DNA from: Patagioenas fasciata
Lineage: Eukaryota > Chordata > Aves > Columbiformes > Columbidae
Direction: 5' to 3'
DNA: 64,000 bases
NCBI RefSeq assembly: GCF_037038585.1
Contig: NC_092521.1
Coordinates: 71,352,898-71,416,897, forward strand
Position numbers and translations under genes: made by a program
Shown: positions 63,969 through 64,000 of the stretch, piece after piece
How the letters are laid out: every line of letters begins with the position of its first letter
How positions within the stretch are numbered: position 1 is the first letter of the stretch
Notes under the pieces: model-generated
Databases searched by the model: none
The model's input: the letters and a program-made list of their open reading frames with translations, nothing else
Told to the model about the DNA's origin: nothing

Positions 63969-64000
63969 TGTTCCCTCTCCTCACAAAATAAAGGACTGTG

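Larger units (their letters stand above)
55066..64000 (-). other. FHOD3 intron upstream of the first exon in the window (partial)
   Basis: At least 8.9 kb of intron. The next upstream FHOD3 exon, which should end just before the LGQIML segment, was not found, so the intron probably extends beyond 64000. Contents recognised are CAAAA-rich sequence at 59279-59355, an A-rich tract at 60966-61000, a CR1 piece at 61707-62042 and a 59-bp tandem duplication at 63851-63968. A 262-bp open segment with splice-like edges (58731-58992, minus) is discussed under findings. Confidence 0.75.

Noticed and set aside
1..64000. CRISPR arrays, phage, operon-like or plasmid-like systems, retroviral LTR pairs and tRNA genes.
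   Set aside because: None was seen. The window is vertebrate intronic DNA with CR1 repeats, and no direct-repeat array, LTR-like pair or tRNA fold was recognised by eye.

Overview
This is vertebrate, almost certainly avian, genomic DNA: AT-rich, intron-dominated and littered with CR1 LINE fragments whose 3' ends carry the usual short tandem units (ATTCTATG or ATTCTGTG type). A turtle or crocodilian is not excluded, and I cannot name the species.

The only protein-coding gene I can support is one multi-exon gene on the minus strand, which I read as FHOD3 (formin homology 2 domain containing 3, an actin-assembling formin important in striated muscle). Six exons were reconstructed by hand with their splice sites. 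In transcription order (right to left) they are 54971-55065, 21767-21878, 15288-15382, 9813-9956, 7173-7411 and 5248-5334. All junction phases agree, giving 772 nt and 256 complete codons. They encode the end of the armadillo-like FH3/DID region and the start of the basic, serine-rich linker. The N-terminal exons lie beyond 64000. The FH1, FH2 and DAD coding exons lie before position 1. The last exon is an 87-bp, phase-symmetric acidic exon, a good candidate for a regulated cassette.

Layout: 1-5247 is intron downstream of the acidic exon. 5248-7411 holds two exons and a CR1 tail. 7412-15382 holds two more exons separated by repeat-poor introns. 15383-21766 is an intron containing a palindromic hAT-like MITE about 140 bp from a splice acceptor. 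21879-54970 is a 33-kb intron with most of the CR1 load, including a 2.7-kb copy with an unbroken 855-codon frame (endonuclease C-terminal part plus reverse transcriptase). 55066-64000 is the next upstream intron, with one old CR1 piece and a 59-bp tandem duplication at the window edge.

I saw no RNA genes, CRISPR arrays, bacterial or viral genes, or retroviral LTR elements. Nothing here looks like a new multi-gene system. The points most worth checking are the acidic cassette exon, the MITE and the long CR1 frame.
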